From: Butyricimonas paravirosa
GTDB taxonomy: Bacteria; Bacteroidota; Bacteroidia; Bacteroidales; Marinifilaceae
Direction: 5' to 3'
NCBI RefSeq assembly: GCF_032878955.1
Contig: NZ_CP043839.1
Coordinates: forward strand, 3,410,001-3,474,000
Length of the DNA: 64,000 bases
Part shown: one piece after another, positions 33,598 through 42,384 of the stretch
How positions within the stretch are numbered: position 1 is the first letter of the stretch
Layout: each line of letters starts with the position of its first letter
Made by a program: the position numbers and the translations under genes
Notes under the pieces: generated by a model
Database searches by the model: none
Told to the model about the DNA's origin: nothing
Seen by the model: only the letters and a program-made list of their open reading frames with translations

Positions 33598-34407
33598 TTA
33601 GTGTTTTTGATTGTATTTGACAAGAATGTCTAATAAAGTTACGGAAGCGTCTTCCATGTCATTAACAATACTTTCAATCTTAGCAATACAGTAGTTGTAG
33701 AATACTTGAAGAATCATGGCTACGATCAAACCACCCACGGTCGTGATCAATGCAACCTTGATACCTCCAGCCACCAATGACGGTTGGATATCTCCTGCTG
33801 CTTGAATCTTATCGAAGGCGTCGATCATACCGATTACAGTTCCCAAGAATCCTAACATCGGGGCCAATCCAATAAACAAACTAATCCAAGACATTCCTTT
33901 TTCCAAAAGTCCCATTTGAACAGAACCGTATGATACAACTGATTTTTCAACCATGTCGATTCCTTGATCATAACGGCATAACCCTTGATAGAAAATACTT
34001 GCAATGGGGCCTCTTGTGTTGCGGCAAACTTCTTTTGCAGCTTCAACTCCACCGTTGTTTAATGCATCTTCAACACTTACAATTAATTTTTTCGTGTTGG
34101 TTGATGCCAAATTCAAATAGATAACTCTTTCAATAGCGATAGCCAAACCGAAGATCAAACACAAGATAACGAAACTCATGAAAGCGGCACCTCCCTCGAT
34201 GAATTTTTGTTTCAAGGCAGCGTGGAAAGAAGTACTTTCGATTTGTGATTCGTCTTCTAATACGGTAGGATCTGTAGTTTCCTCTTCTTCTTGATAAGTT
34301 TCAGTGGTCTCTGTTTGAGTTGTTTCATTCTCTTGAGCCATTAGCATAGATGATGCTCCAATAGTAAGCATTCCTAAAACTGCTATTAGTGCAAATAATT
34401 TTCTCAT
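33598..34407 (-). CDS. MotA/TolQ/ExbB proton channel family protein
   Basis: A 269-residue inner-membrane protein. The ATG at 34407 starts a signal-like hydrophobic segment (LFALIAVLGMLTIGASSMLMAQ) followed by a Thr/Glu-rich acidic stretch (about residues 25-60) before the first core helix, AFMSFVILCLIFGLAIAIER. Core ExbB features: RGPIASIFYQGLCRYDQGID, then LAPMLGFLGTVIGMIDAFDKI and GGIKVALITTVGGLIVAMILQVFYNY. First gene of a four-gene operon that powers TonB systems. The cleavable-looking N-terminus plus acidic insert is longer than in classical ExbB. Confidence 0.92.
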   Translation of the reverse strand: MRKLFALIAVLGMLTIGASSMLMAQENETTQTETTETYQEEEETTDPTVLEDESQIESTSFHAALKQKFIEGGAAFMSFVILCLIFGLAIAIERVIYLNLASTNTKKLIVSVEDALNNGGVEAAKEVCRNTRGPIASIFYQGLCRYDQGIDMVEKSVVSYGSVQMGLLEKGMSWISLFIGLAPMLGFLGTVIGMIDAFDKIQAAGDIQPSLVAGGIKVALITTVGGLIVAMILQVFYNYCIAKIESIVNDMEDASVTLLDILVKYNQKH

Positions 34408-34535
34408 GATCAATTTAACTGATTTTTAGTTTATTAATAATTAAAATTTAACTCTATAATATCTGTTTAAGCTGTTTCTTTCTTGTTTTACACCGCATAC
34501 CGGTTAAAATCGGGCACCAAGGTATAAAAAAAATG

Positions 34536-35576
34536 TTAAAATCCAATATATTTGGGGGATATTTCTCCCTTCAAGCCGTTATTTAAATATTTTTTTATTT
34601 CGTTAGTGTCTTTATATTTGCCCAGTACATACATCATTTTACATACAGCGGCCTCCGTGGTAATGTCGTGACCGCTGATGACTCCAGCGTTAAGTAGCTC
34701 TCTACTTGTTTCATACTTGCCCATCTCGACACTCCCGCCTTGACATTGGGTGACGTTATACACGAAAATTCCCTTTGATAGTACTTCCTTAACCTTGTTA
34801 AGAAAAACTTTATTCGTGGGAGCGTTGCCTGACCCGTATGTTTCCAGTATGATTCCTTTTAACCCGGGAATCCCTGTTACCGCATCAATCACTTCCGGTC
34901 TCATGCCCGGGAATATTTTCAATATGGCGATATTCGTGTCCACGTCACAGAATGCACTTACGGGTTCCGTTCGCGGGGTGTAATCGATTGCACTGTAATC
35001 GTAATGGATATGTATCCCGATGTTTGCCAATGCCGGGTAGTTGAATGACTGGAAAGCATCAAAACTTTCCGCATTTATTTTTGTCGTCCGGTTTCCTCGG
35101 AATAGTTTATCCCCGAACAGGATGCAGACTTCCGGAACAATGGCCTTTTCTTGATCGTAAGCGGCTGCTATTTCAATGGCCGCGATCAGGTTTTCTTTCC
35201 CGTCCGTTCTGATTTTCCCGATAGGTAGCTGGGAACCGGTAAAGATCACGGGTTTGGTCAAGTTATTTAACATGAAACTCAAGGCTGCGGCCGAGTAGGC
35301 CATGGTGTCCGTTCCATGCAGGACAACAAATCCCCGGTAATCATCGTAATTCTTCAGGATGATTGAACAGAGGTCTTTCCACAATTGTGGTTGGAGATCC
35401 GAGGAATCTATGATTTCCGGTAAGGTGTAACTATCTATCGTGAATCCAAATTCTTTGATTTCCGGAACCTCGCAAGCGATCTGGTCAAAATTGAAAGGGC
35501 ATAACGCCCCGGTTTCAGGGTCGTTTACCATCCCGATTGTACCTCCGGTATATATAATTAACACGGGTTTTGTCAT
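34536..35576 (-). CDS. ansA: Type I (cytoplasmic) L-asparaginase
   Basis: A 346-residue enzyme hydrolysing asparagine to aspartate and ammonia. The start at 35576 (MTKPVLIIYTGGTIGMV) is preferred; an in-frame extension of 17 codons lacks homology-like character. Catalytic Thr in IYTGGTIGM and the second motif VVLHGTDTMAYSAAALSFML identify the family. No signal peptide, so cytoplasmic type. It is followed on the same strand by the ExbB operon after 128 bp and preceded by tatD. Confidence 0.92.
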   Translation of the reverse strand: MTKPVLIIYTGGTIGMVNDPETGALCPFNFDQIACEVPEIKEFGFTIDSYTLPEIIDSSDLQPQLWKDLCSIILKNYDDYRGFVVLHGTDTMAYSAAALSFMLNNLTKPVIFTGSQLPIGKIRTDGKENLIAAIEIAAAYDQEKAIVPEVCILFGDKLFRGNRTTKINAESFDAFQSFNYPALANIGIHIHYDYSAIDYTPRTEPVSAFCDVDTNIAILKIFPGMRPEVIDAVTGIPGLKGIILETYGSGNAPTNKVFLNKVKEVLSKGIFVYNVTQCQGGSVEMGKYETSRELLNAGVISGHDITTEAAVCKMMYVLGKYKDTNEIKKYLNNGLKGEISPKYIGF

Positions 35577-35660
35577 ACGCACTAAGTTAAAAACTAAAAC
35601 ATTACAAGCTTTAAGCTCCCTCTGCACTTTTCGTCAGTAAATTACCTGTCTGTATCTTTT

Positions 35661-36446
35661 CTATGAACAGTTCGCACTACTGACGTGCAAATTAAATAAA
35701 TTCATTGCATTATTCGTTGTTATTTCCTCGACTTTTTTCATGTCGATCCCTATAATTTCAGCAATTTTAGCGGCTATACACGGAATATAACTACTTTCAT
35801 TGCGTTTACCCCGGTAGGGAACGGGGGCAAGATAGGGAGCATCCGTTTCTAATACAAGGTGTTCTGCCCCGATTCTCCCCACGACTTCTGCCATGGATGA
35901 TTTTTTGAAGGTAACGACACCACCGATCCCCAGTAGAAAACCTAAGTCTATTGCCCGCCGGGCATCTTCTTCCGTGCCGGGGAAACAGTGGAATATGCCT
36001 TTCATGTTATAGTGTTGCCTTTTTAACACGGTAAATATTTCTATTAGCGAGTCTCTCGAATGGATGATGACGGGCAAGTCCATTTCCCTGGCGATGTTTA
36101 ATTGTCGTTCGAAGACAATAATTTGTTCCTTGTAAAATGTTTTATCCCAGTAAAGATCAATTCCACATTCTCCGATTCCGTGTATTGTTTCTTGGCCTAA
36201 TAATTTCTCGAAAAGTTGCATTTCCGTTTTGTAGGATTCGTTTACGGAAGTCGGGTGTACTCCCAGCGTGGGGTACATCATGTCCGGGTGGGCTTGTGCC
36301 AGTGATAACATTGCTTGCCGGGTTGTGCTGTCAATGTCCGGTAGTACAATCTGTCGAACGTTGGCTGCTAACGCCCGTTGAATAACTTCTTCCCTGTCAT
36401 TGTCGAACTCTTCGGCATAGATGTGTGAGTGAGTATCTATAAACAT
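35661..36446 (-). CDS. TatD-family metal-dependent DNase
   Basis: A 261-residue TIM-barrel hydrolase. Metal ligands: DTHSHIYAEEFD at the N-terminus, GIGECGIDLYW (Glu), PVIIHSRDS (His), IFHCFPGT (His), and LVLETDAPYLAP (Asp). Family members are 3'-5' exonucleases or endonucleases; the sequence cannot distinguish among TatD, YcfH and YjjV types. It lies 84 bp upstream of the asparaginase start in the same direction. Confidence 0.93.
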   Translation of the reverse strand: MFIDTHSHIYAEEFDNDREEVIQRALAANVRQIVLPDIDSTTRQAMLSLAQAHPDMMYPTLGVHPTSVNESYKTEMQLFEKLLGQETIHGIGECGIDLYWDKTFYKEQIIVFERQLNIAREMDLPVIIHSRDSLIEIFTVLKRQHYNMKGIFHCFPGTEEDARRAIDLGFLLGIGGVVTFKKSSMAEVVGRIGAEHLVLETDAPYLAPVPYRGKRNESSYIPCIAAKIAEIIGIDMKKVEEITTNNAMNLFNLHVSSANCS

Positions 36447-36908
36447 ATTTGTGATATAAGTGTCATTCTTCTTGTCGCGAAAGTAGTGAATTGTTTATGG
36501 ATTGGCAACTAGGGGTGTTTAGCATCCTTTTTCTCGGGGTTATTCATGTCCGTTACATGGCGGTAGGGCGACTATTGGGAGGCTGTTAGGCGCCATCGCC
36601 CGATTGTCGCCCGATGCTCGCCCGATGCTCGCCCGATTATCGCCGCCATTTTAACAGATGGAAAACAAAAATAACATACTCGAATATCCCGTCAACGGGG
36701 TTAATAACGAGGCTATTCACGCTCAAGAATAGAATTTGGGGCCATTATATCCCGGTAAAGGCCTGGGATAAAGGATACATCACCTATTCCGGGGTCGCGG
36801 CATCCATCTCTTCGAAGCTTCTTAATGATAATCATATTATCTTTATTGTTTTATGTCCGGGAACGAACGGGTATAGAGGCAGACGGCAAGTTTTTTTTGT
36901 GGCATGAG
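36447..36908. other. 460-bp gene-poor intergenic region between divergent tatD and the sigma factor
   Basis: It contains the GC-rich 11-bp tandem repeats at 36596-36650 and AT-rich DNA. An open frame at 36614-36907 begins in the repeats and has no family features. Nothing else is identified before the promoter at 36909. Confidence 0.5.
36596..36650. repeat. 11-bp tandem repeat array (TCGCCCGATKM type)
   Basis: TCGCCCGATTG, TCGCCCGATGC, TCGCCCGATGC and TCGCCCGATTA run head to tail from 36596 to 36639, followed by a degenerate fifth unit. GGGCGAC at 36568-36574 is the inverse of GTCGCCC at 36606-36612, so a hairpin is possible. The GC content stands out from the surrounding DNA. Confidence 0.8.
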
Positions 36909-36940
36909 TTTGCTGCTTGTCATATTTTTCATTAGGTTTG
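36909..36940 (+). promoter_or_regulatory. Promoter of the first ECF sigma gene
   Basis: TTTG at 36909-36912, a 20-bp spacer, then TAGGTTTG at 36933-36940, a perfect housekeeping Bacteroidota promoter. Transcription start near 36946 supports the ATG at 36964 over the upstream in-frame start. Confidence 0.65.
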
Positions 36941-36963
36941 TGTTTAATAACAAAAGTATTTGT

Positions 36964-37506
36964 ATGGACGTGGAAAACGACAGTTCGTTGCGAATAGACG
37001 AGCAAGTATTTAAAAATTTGTTTGATAAATTTTATCAAGCCTTGTGCGTTTTTGCGTCCACCTATTTGAAAGATGATGCCTTGTCTGCCGATATTGTTCA
37101 GGAAGGGTTCGTGAAATTCTGGAACAAGCGGGAGGGGTTTGATAATTATTTCAAGGTGAAATCTTTCCTTTATACCATGGTGCGGAATGATTGTTTGAAT
37201 TATATACGCGATAACAAGTTGAGGCGGGAGGATCTTTCCGTGGTTGAATCTCTTGAATTTTACACGGAGACGCTGGTGGAGGAAGAGGCCTATCGAATGT
37301 TTTATAATGCCGTGGAATCCTTACCTCACCAAACCCGACAAGTGATTTTGTTGTCCATGGATGGCTTGAAAAATAGCGAGATTGCCGGACAGCTGGGAAT
37401 TGCCGAGAGTTCCGTGCATACGTTAAAGAAAATAGCGTACAAGAAATTGCGTAAGATTTTGCGAGAATATTATTATCTGGTTTTTATTTTTCTTCTAAAT
37501 AAGTAG
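36964..37506 (+). CDS. ECF-type RNA polymerase sigma factor (FecI-like)
   Basis: A 180-residue sigma-70 family protein. Region 2 is visible as FDKFYQALCVFASTYLKDDALSADIVQEGFVKFW; region 4 as LPHQTRQVILLSMDGLKNSEIAGQLGIAESSVHTLKKIAYKKLRK. The start at 36964 follows a well-placed promoter. It heads a SusCD locus with a FecR gene 180 bp downstream and would be released when the SusC receptor binds substrate (family knowledge). The target promoter is presumably upstream of fecR or susC. Confidence 0.93.
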   Translation: MDVENDSSLRIDEQVFKNLFDKFYQALCVFASTYLKDDALSADIVQEGFVKFWNKREGFDNYFKVKSFLYTMVRNDCLNYIRDNKLRREDLSVVESLEFYTETLVEEEAYRMFYNAVESLPHQTRQVILLSMDGLKNSEIAGQLGIAESSVHTLKKIAYKKLRKILREYYYLVFIFLLNK

Positions 37507-37685
37507 TTGATCTCTATTGTTTTCCGTTTTTTTCTTTCAAAAAAGTGAATTTTTCGTTCCCCATAAATTCTGTTTTTCGTGTTGTAATAGTAGAAAGATA
37601 AATAACGTGTCGTAGAAACTTGGTATACGATGGTGTTAAATCTTGATAATGTACGAATATTGAGTTACGTGGCGAATAAATTTAT

Positions 37686-38894
37686 ATGGAACGAATGGAC
37701 AAAAATAGTAAGGAATTGATGGATGACCCGTTTTTGCTAGCTTCTTGGATCGCAAAATCGATGGCCGGAGAATTGTCCGATGAAGAATTGCAATTATTGG
37801 ATGAGTGGCGAATGGCTTCAGGGCGAAACCGTCGGTTGTATGACCGAATCGTCAGTCGGGAAGGGTGGGAATCGAAACAAAAACATTTCACGGCTTTTGA
37901 TAAAGTTTCCGGTTGGCAGGGATACTCGAAAAAATTAAAGAAAACAGAGAAAAAAGCGATACGCTGGCGTGTGTTTTTACGTTACGCGGCAGTTTTGTTG
38001 ATCCCCTTGGGCGCTGCTGTTTATGGCGTTCTTCATTCGGGAGAGGAGACCGTCTCTTTGGCGGATCTGAATGCGATCACACCCGGAGGAACCCGGGCGG
38101 AGCTGGTATTACCTTCGGGAGAGGTAGTTGATTTGGTTGAGAAATCCGGGGTGATATCGCGTGGGGAAAATACAGTCATTAATAACGAAGGAAAAACTCT
38201 TTCTTATAAAAGTACAGGAAATCAGGCTCCGATGGACTCTTTGAGATATAACGAGGTGATTGTACCGAAAGGAGGGGAGTATCAATTAGTGTTGAGTGAC
38301 GGAACGCTTGTTTATCTGAATTCCATGACGAAGGTGCGTTTCCCGGAACGTTTTTCTGAAAAATGCCGGGAAGTGGAGGTGTGTGGAGAAGCTTTTTTCG
38401 AGGTAACTAAGAACAAAGATGTCCCTTTCATCGTGAAGACCGGGGCGTACGAGATTACGGTGTTGGGAACGAAGTTTAACGTCACGGCGTATGCTGATGA
38501 ACATATGATCACGACAACATTGGTTGAAGGGGCAGTTTCCATCTCTGGCAAGTGTATTGGAGAGGCAAGAACATTACGGCCTAATGAACAGTTGGTGTTG
38601 GATCAAACATCCGGAGGCGTGGAAGTTAGGAAAGTGGACGTGAATTATTATACGGCTTGGAAGGATGGTATGTTCCGGTTCCGGGATGTTCGTTTGGAAG
38701 AGATCATGCGAGTGGTGGAACGATGGTATGATATGACTGTCGTGTACGAGGATGAGAGTGTCAAGGATTTGCATTTCGGTTTTAACATGAGTCGTCTCGA
38801 AACGATAGAGCCCTTGTTGAATATTTTTGAATTGAACGGTAAAATAAAAATAACGAAAGAGGGGAAAGTGCTGAAAATACAACGAGGTAGATAA
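37686..38894 (+). CDS. FecR-family anti-sigma factor
   Basis: A 402-residue single-pass membrane protein. The cytoplasmic N-terminus (to about 97) has the anti-sigma helix region (MAGELSDEELQLLDEWRMAS). One transmembrane helix is near 98-117 (FLRYAAVLLIPLGAAVYGVL), then the periplasmic FecR domain (VPKGGEYQLVLSDGTLVYLNSMTKVRFPERF, CGEAFFEVTKNKDVPFIVKT, VLGTKFNVTAYADE). A C-terminal STN-like DUF4974 domain follows (FRDVRLEEIMRVVERWYDMTVVYED). It pairs with the sigma factor at 36964 and the SusC at 38982. Confidence 0.93.
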   Translation: MERMDKNSKELMDDPFLLASWIAKSMAGELSDEELQLLDEWRMASGRNRRLYDRIVSREGWESKQKHFTAFDKVSGWQGYSKKLKKTEKKAIRWRVFLRYAAVLLIPLGAAVYGVLHSGEETVSLADLNAITPGGTRAELVLPSGEVVDLVEKSGVISRGENTVINNEGKTLSYKSTGNQAPMDSLRYNEVIVPKGGEYQLVLSDGTLVYLNSMTKVRFPERFSEKCREVEVCGEAFFEVTKNKDVPFIVKTGAYEITVLGTKFNVTAYADEHMITTTLVEGAVSISGKCIGEARTLRPNEQLVLDQTSGGVEVRKVDVNYYTAWKDGMFRFRDVRLEEIMRVVERWYDMTVVYEDESVKDLHFGFNMSRLETIEPLLNIFELNGKIKITKEGKVLKIQRGR

Positions 38895-38896
38895 AG

Positions 38897-38923
38897 GCAG
38901 GAAATGGTACCAGCATTTCCTGC
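38897..38923 (+). other. Hairpin in the FecR-SusC gap (locus 1)
   Basis: A 10-bp perfect stem, GCAGGAAATG/CATTTCCTGC, with a 7-base loop, 3 bp after the fecR stop and without a T-run. A similar hairpin occupies the same place in the second locus (51708). Confidence 0.7.
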
Positions 38924-38981
38924 GGGAATTACTTCGTTAACATTGAGATAATTATTAACTAATAATTGGGAGAGCAAATTT

Positions 38982-41900
38982 ATGGAAAATTTTCTAATGT
39001 TTCTCAGGTGCAAACGTGAGAAATTGCAAAAATTATGGCTTATGTCGAAATGGACTTTTTTATTTGTTTTTCTAGGGATAATAAACACGCACGGAACGGT
39101 TTATTCCCAGAACGAGCAACAGGTTACAATCTCTATGAAGAATGCCTATTTGAAGGATATTTTATGGGCGATTCAGCGACAAACCACGTTTGTTTTCATG
39201 TATCACGAGGAAGATTTGGATAAGGTGGGAAAAGTGAATGTTGAGGCAAAAGCCTCAACGGTGGAAAAGATTTTGAGTGACTGTTTGAAAGGAACTGGCT
39301 TGACGTATGTTTTTCAAAATGAGGTGATCGTGCTGAAACCTTTGGATGATGAGAAGAAGAAAGAAATTCGAATTGCCGGTAAGGTGACGGACGAGGAAAA
39401 AGCTCCTTTGCCGGGGGTGACAATTATGGTAAAAGGAACGAATCTTGGAACTGCCACGAATGCGGAGGGACGTTACTCGTTGACACTGCCGGAGATGAAA
39501 GGAATTACCTTGCTTTTTTCTTTCGTGGGTATGGAACCCCGGGAGGTGAAGTATACCGGGAAGGATATCATTGACGTGGTGATGAGAGAAGACAAGGTGA
39601 AAATGGATGAGGTGGTTGTCACGGGATATATGAATGTGAGAAAGGAGAGTTTTACTGGAAATGCGACAACCGTGACGAGGGATCAGTTGATGAAAGTGAA
39701 TAATAAAAATGTAATTGCAGCTTTACAGGCTTTCGATCCGTCGTTCCGGATTAAGGAAAATAATATTTGGGGATCGGACCCGAATGCCTTGCCGGAATTT
39801 AACATCCGGGGAGAGTCAAGTATTGCGGTAAATAAGGGATTGGATGTGGAACAACAGAGACGCAATCAAAGAACGAATCTGAAAGATAATCCCAATATGC
39901 CTGTATTTATTTTGGATGGTTTTGAGGTTTCTGTGGAGAAAATATATGACATGGATATGAACCGGATCGAGAGTATGACGATTCTTAAAGATGCGGCAGC
40001 CACGGCATTATATGGCTCTCGGGCAGCGAACGGGGTCGTGGTAGTGACCACTGTCGCACCGAAACCGGGTGAGATGCAGATTACTTATAATTTTACCGGG
40101 GGTGGGGATTTCCCGGATCTTTCTGATTATAATTTGTGTAATGCCTCCGAGATGCTTGAGGTTGAGCGGCGGGCCGGGTTGTACACCGACCCAAATTCTC
40201 AGGCTACGGCCGATATTGACTACAATGGACGGATGCAGCAAATACTGCGAGGGGTTGATACGTATTGGCTAGGCAAGCCTTTGCGTAACGTGTTTAATCA
40301 TAAACATAGTTTAAATTTGCAAGGGGGAGAGGAAACCATCCGGTATAGTCTTGATTTGAACTATGATAGTAATAACGGGGTGATGAAGGGATCTTATCGT
40401 TCAAGGACGGGAGCGGGGTTGACTTTGGATTATCGTCCGAAACGTTGGTTGCAGATGATGAACTCGATAACCTATAACCGGACAAGTACGGAAGATTCTC
40501 CTTATGGAGCTTTCAGTACGTACGCCTCGATGAAACCTTATCTCCCAATTCATGATGAGAACGGGGATTTGTTACAAAATTTGAAGGCCGGAAGTTTTAC
40601 GGCAGTAAATCCCTTGTACGCTGTTAAGTATTTAGGTAATTATAGTGGTAAAGGAAAGTCTGACGATATCACGAATAATTTGAATATCAATATGTATTTC
40701 TGGAATGACTTCCAGTTTAAGGGGCAATTCAGTATCACGAAAACGACAAGTAAGACGGAAACATTTAAAGACCCGAAAGATGCAATTTTTCAGCAAACGG
40801 GCATAACGGATGAACAGAAAGGGTCTCTTGACCGGACAACCGGAGACAGTTGGAGTTGGAATGTGAATGCGATGTTGTATTATAACAAAACGGTGGGAAA
40901 ACATCATTTTATTAATGCAACATTGGGAATGAATGCGAAGGAGGCGGAAAGTGAAACAGTACAGGCAAAATTCGTTGGATTCGGTATTGGAGGGATGAAT
41001 ACTCCGATATTTGCGGCGGATCAACCCGATAAATCACAGGTGTCCGCTTCCAAAAGCCGGTTGATAGGTTTCTTGGGATCTGTAAATTATTCGTACGATG
41101 ATATTTATCTGTTTGATGCCTCTTTCCGTTTTGATGCCTCGTCACAATTCGGTAAGGATAAACGTTGGGCTCCGTTCTGGTCTGTCGGGGGAGGAATAAA
41201 TTTCCATAATTACAAATTTTTGAAAGATAATTGGTTGATTAGTACTTTGAAGATAAGAGCTACTTATGGAAGTACGGGTAATGTTAATTTCCCGATTAGC
41301 ATGGCCACGACGACTTACCAGATAAATACGGATAGTTGGTTTTTCACGGGTGCGGGAGCGCAATTTAACACGTTGGGAAATCCTCGGTTGACGTGGGAGA
41401 AAACGAATACCGTGGATGCCGGTTTCACGATTGCTTTGTTGAATGATTTGATTTATCTGGATGCGTCTTATTATTGTAAAAAGACGGAAGATTTGATTGA
41501 TGAGATCAGCGTGAGACATTCCTCTGGTTTTAAAACTTATAATATAAACTCCGGTGCGATTAAAAATGAAGGATTTGAGATTAGCATGAATACCACGGTA
41601 TTTAGAAATAATGACTGGATGGTGACATTGAATGCAAATTTGGGAGCGAATAAGAATAAGATCACGAAATTAGGGGAAGAGACAAAAGCGTATAACGAGA
41701 AAATTCTAAATGAATGGAATCAAGGTGGTGGTCAATATAGTGATGTGTTGAGTAGTCCCGTTATCCTTTATTATGAAGGAGCCTCAACTTCCGCGATGTA
41801 TGCGGTACGCTCAGAAGGCATTGATCCGGCAAATGGTAGGGAAAGATTCATCAAGAAGAACGGATTGCCGACGTATACTTGGGATGCAAATGACCAAGTT

Positions 41901-42371
41901 GTGGTGGGTGATAATAATCCGGATGCTCAAGGATCTGTTGGGTTGAACGTGGCTTATAAGGGGTTCTATCTGAATGCTTCATTCATGTATCAATGGGGGG
42001 CTCAATCTTATAATGAAACTTTATTGAATAAAGTTGAGAATGCGGATGTTCGGGGAAGTAACGTGGACCGGAGAGTGCTAACTCAACGTTGGATGAACCC
42101 GGGAGATATAGCTCCTTTCTACGATATGGGAAATCAGACTAAAACGCAGGTGACTACTCGGTTCGTGCAGGATTATGATTATTTTAATTTCAGCGGTCTT
42201 TCTTTGGGGTATGATTTTAGTCGGGAGTTAATCTCTAAATGGCGGTTAAGAAGTTTGGGCCTTCGCTTTAATATGAATGATATATGTCGTTGGTCGACGG
42301 TAAAAGAGGAAAGAGGAACAAGTTATCCTTTCTCTCGCAGTTTTAGTTTCACGTTGAATATAGGAATCTGA
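38982..42371 (+). CDS. SusC/RagA-family TonB-linked outer-membrane receptor with STN domain
   Basis: A 1129-residue outer-membrane channel. An N-terminal signal (LFVFLGIINTHGTVYSQ) precedes the STN domain (about 45-115: YLKDILWAIQRQTTFVFMYHEEDL), which contacts FecR. A carboxypeptidase-regulatory-like beta domain follows (about 130-205: IAGKVTDEEKAPLPGVTIMVKG), then the TonB box DEVVVTGY, the plug (LKDAAATALYGSRAANGVVVVTT), and a 22-strand barrel ending in SFTLNIGI. Sigma/FecR upstream and SusD 13 bp downstream complete the trans-envelope signalling unit. The substrate is unknown and no carbohydrate enzyme is present. Confidence 0.95.
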   Translation: MENFLMFLRCKREKLQKLWLMSKWTFLFVFLGIINTHGTVYSQNEQQVTISMKNAYLKDILWAIQRQTTFVFMYHEEDLDKVGKVNVEAKASTVEKILSDCLKGTGLTYVFQNEVIVLKPLDDEKKKEIRIAGKVTDEEKAPLPGVTIMVKGTNLGTATNAEGRYSLTLPEMKGITLLFSFVGMEPREVKYTGKDIIDVVMREDKVKMDEVVVTGYMNVRKESFTGNATTVTRDQLMKVNNKNVIAALQAFDPSFRIKENNIWGSDPNALPEFNIRGESSIAVNKGLDVEQQRRNQRTNLKDNPNMPVFILDGFEVSVEKIYDMDMNRIESMTILKDAAATALYGSRAANGVVVVTTVAPKPGEMQITYNFTGGGDFPDLSDYNLCNASEMLEVERRAGLYTDPNSQATADIDYNGRMQQILRGVDTYWLGKPLRNVFNHKHSLNLQGGEETIRYSLDLNYDSNNGVMKGSYRSRTGAGLTLDYRPKRWLQMMNSITYNRTSTEDSPYGAFSTYASMKPYLPIHDENGDLLQNLKAGSFTAVNPLYAVKYLGNYSGKGKSDDITNNLNINMYFWNDFQFKGQFSITKTTSKTETFKDPKDAIFQQTGITDEQKGSLDRTTGDSWSWNVNAMLYYNKTVGKHHFINATLGMNAKEAESETVQAKFVGFGIGGMNTPIFAADQPDKSQVSASKSRLIGFLGSVNYSYDDIYLFDASFRFDASSQFGKDKRWAPFWSVGGGINFHNYKFLKDNWLISTLKIRATYGSTGNVNFPISMATTTYQINTDSWFFTGAGAQFNTLGNPRLTWEKTNTVDAGFTIALLNDLIYLDASYYCKKTEDLIDEISVRHSSGFKTYNINSGAIKNEGFEISMNTTVFRNNDWMVTLNANLGANKNKITKLGEETKAYNEKILNEWNQGGGQYSDVLSSPVILYYEGASTSAMYAVRSEGIDPANGRERFIKKNGLPTYTWDANDQVVVGDNNPDAQGSVGLNVAYKGFYLNASFMYQWGAQSYNETLLNKVENADVRGSNVDRRVLTQRWMNPGDIAPFYDMGNQTKTQVTTRFVQDYDYFNFSGLSLGYDFSRELISKWRLRSLGLRFNMNDICRWSTVKEERGTSYPFSRSFSFTLNIGI

Positions 42372-42384
42372 TAAAAGGAATTAT

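Noticed and set aside
36596..36650. CRISPR-like array
   Set aside because: The units are 11 bp and contiguous without spacers, and no cas genes are present.
36614..36907. 97-residue open frame between tatD and the sigma gene
   Set aside because: It starts inside the tandem repeats, has no recognisable domain and ends over the sigma-gene promoter.
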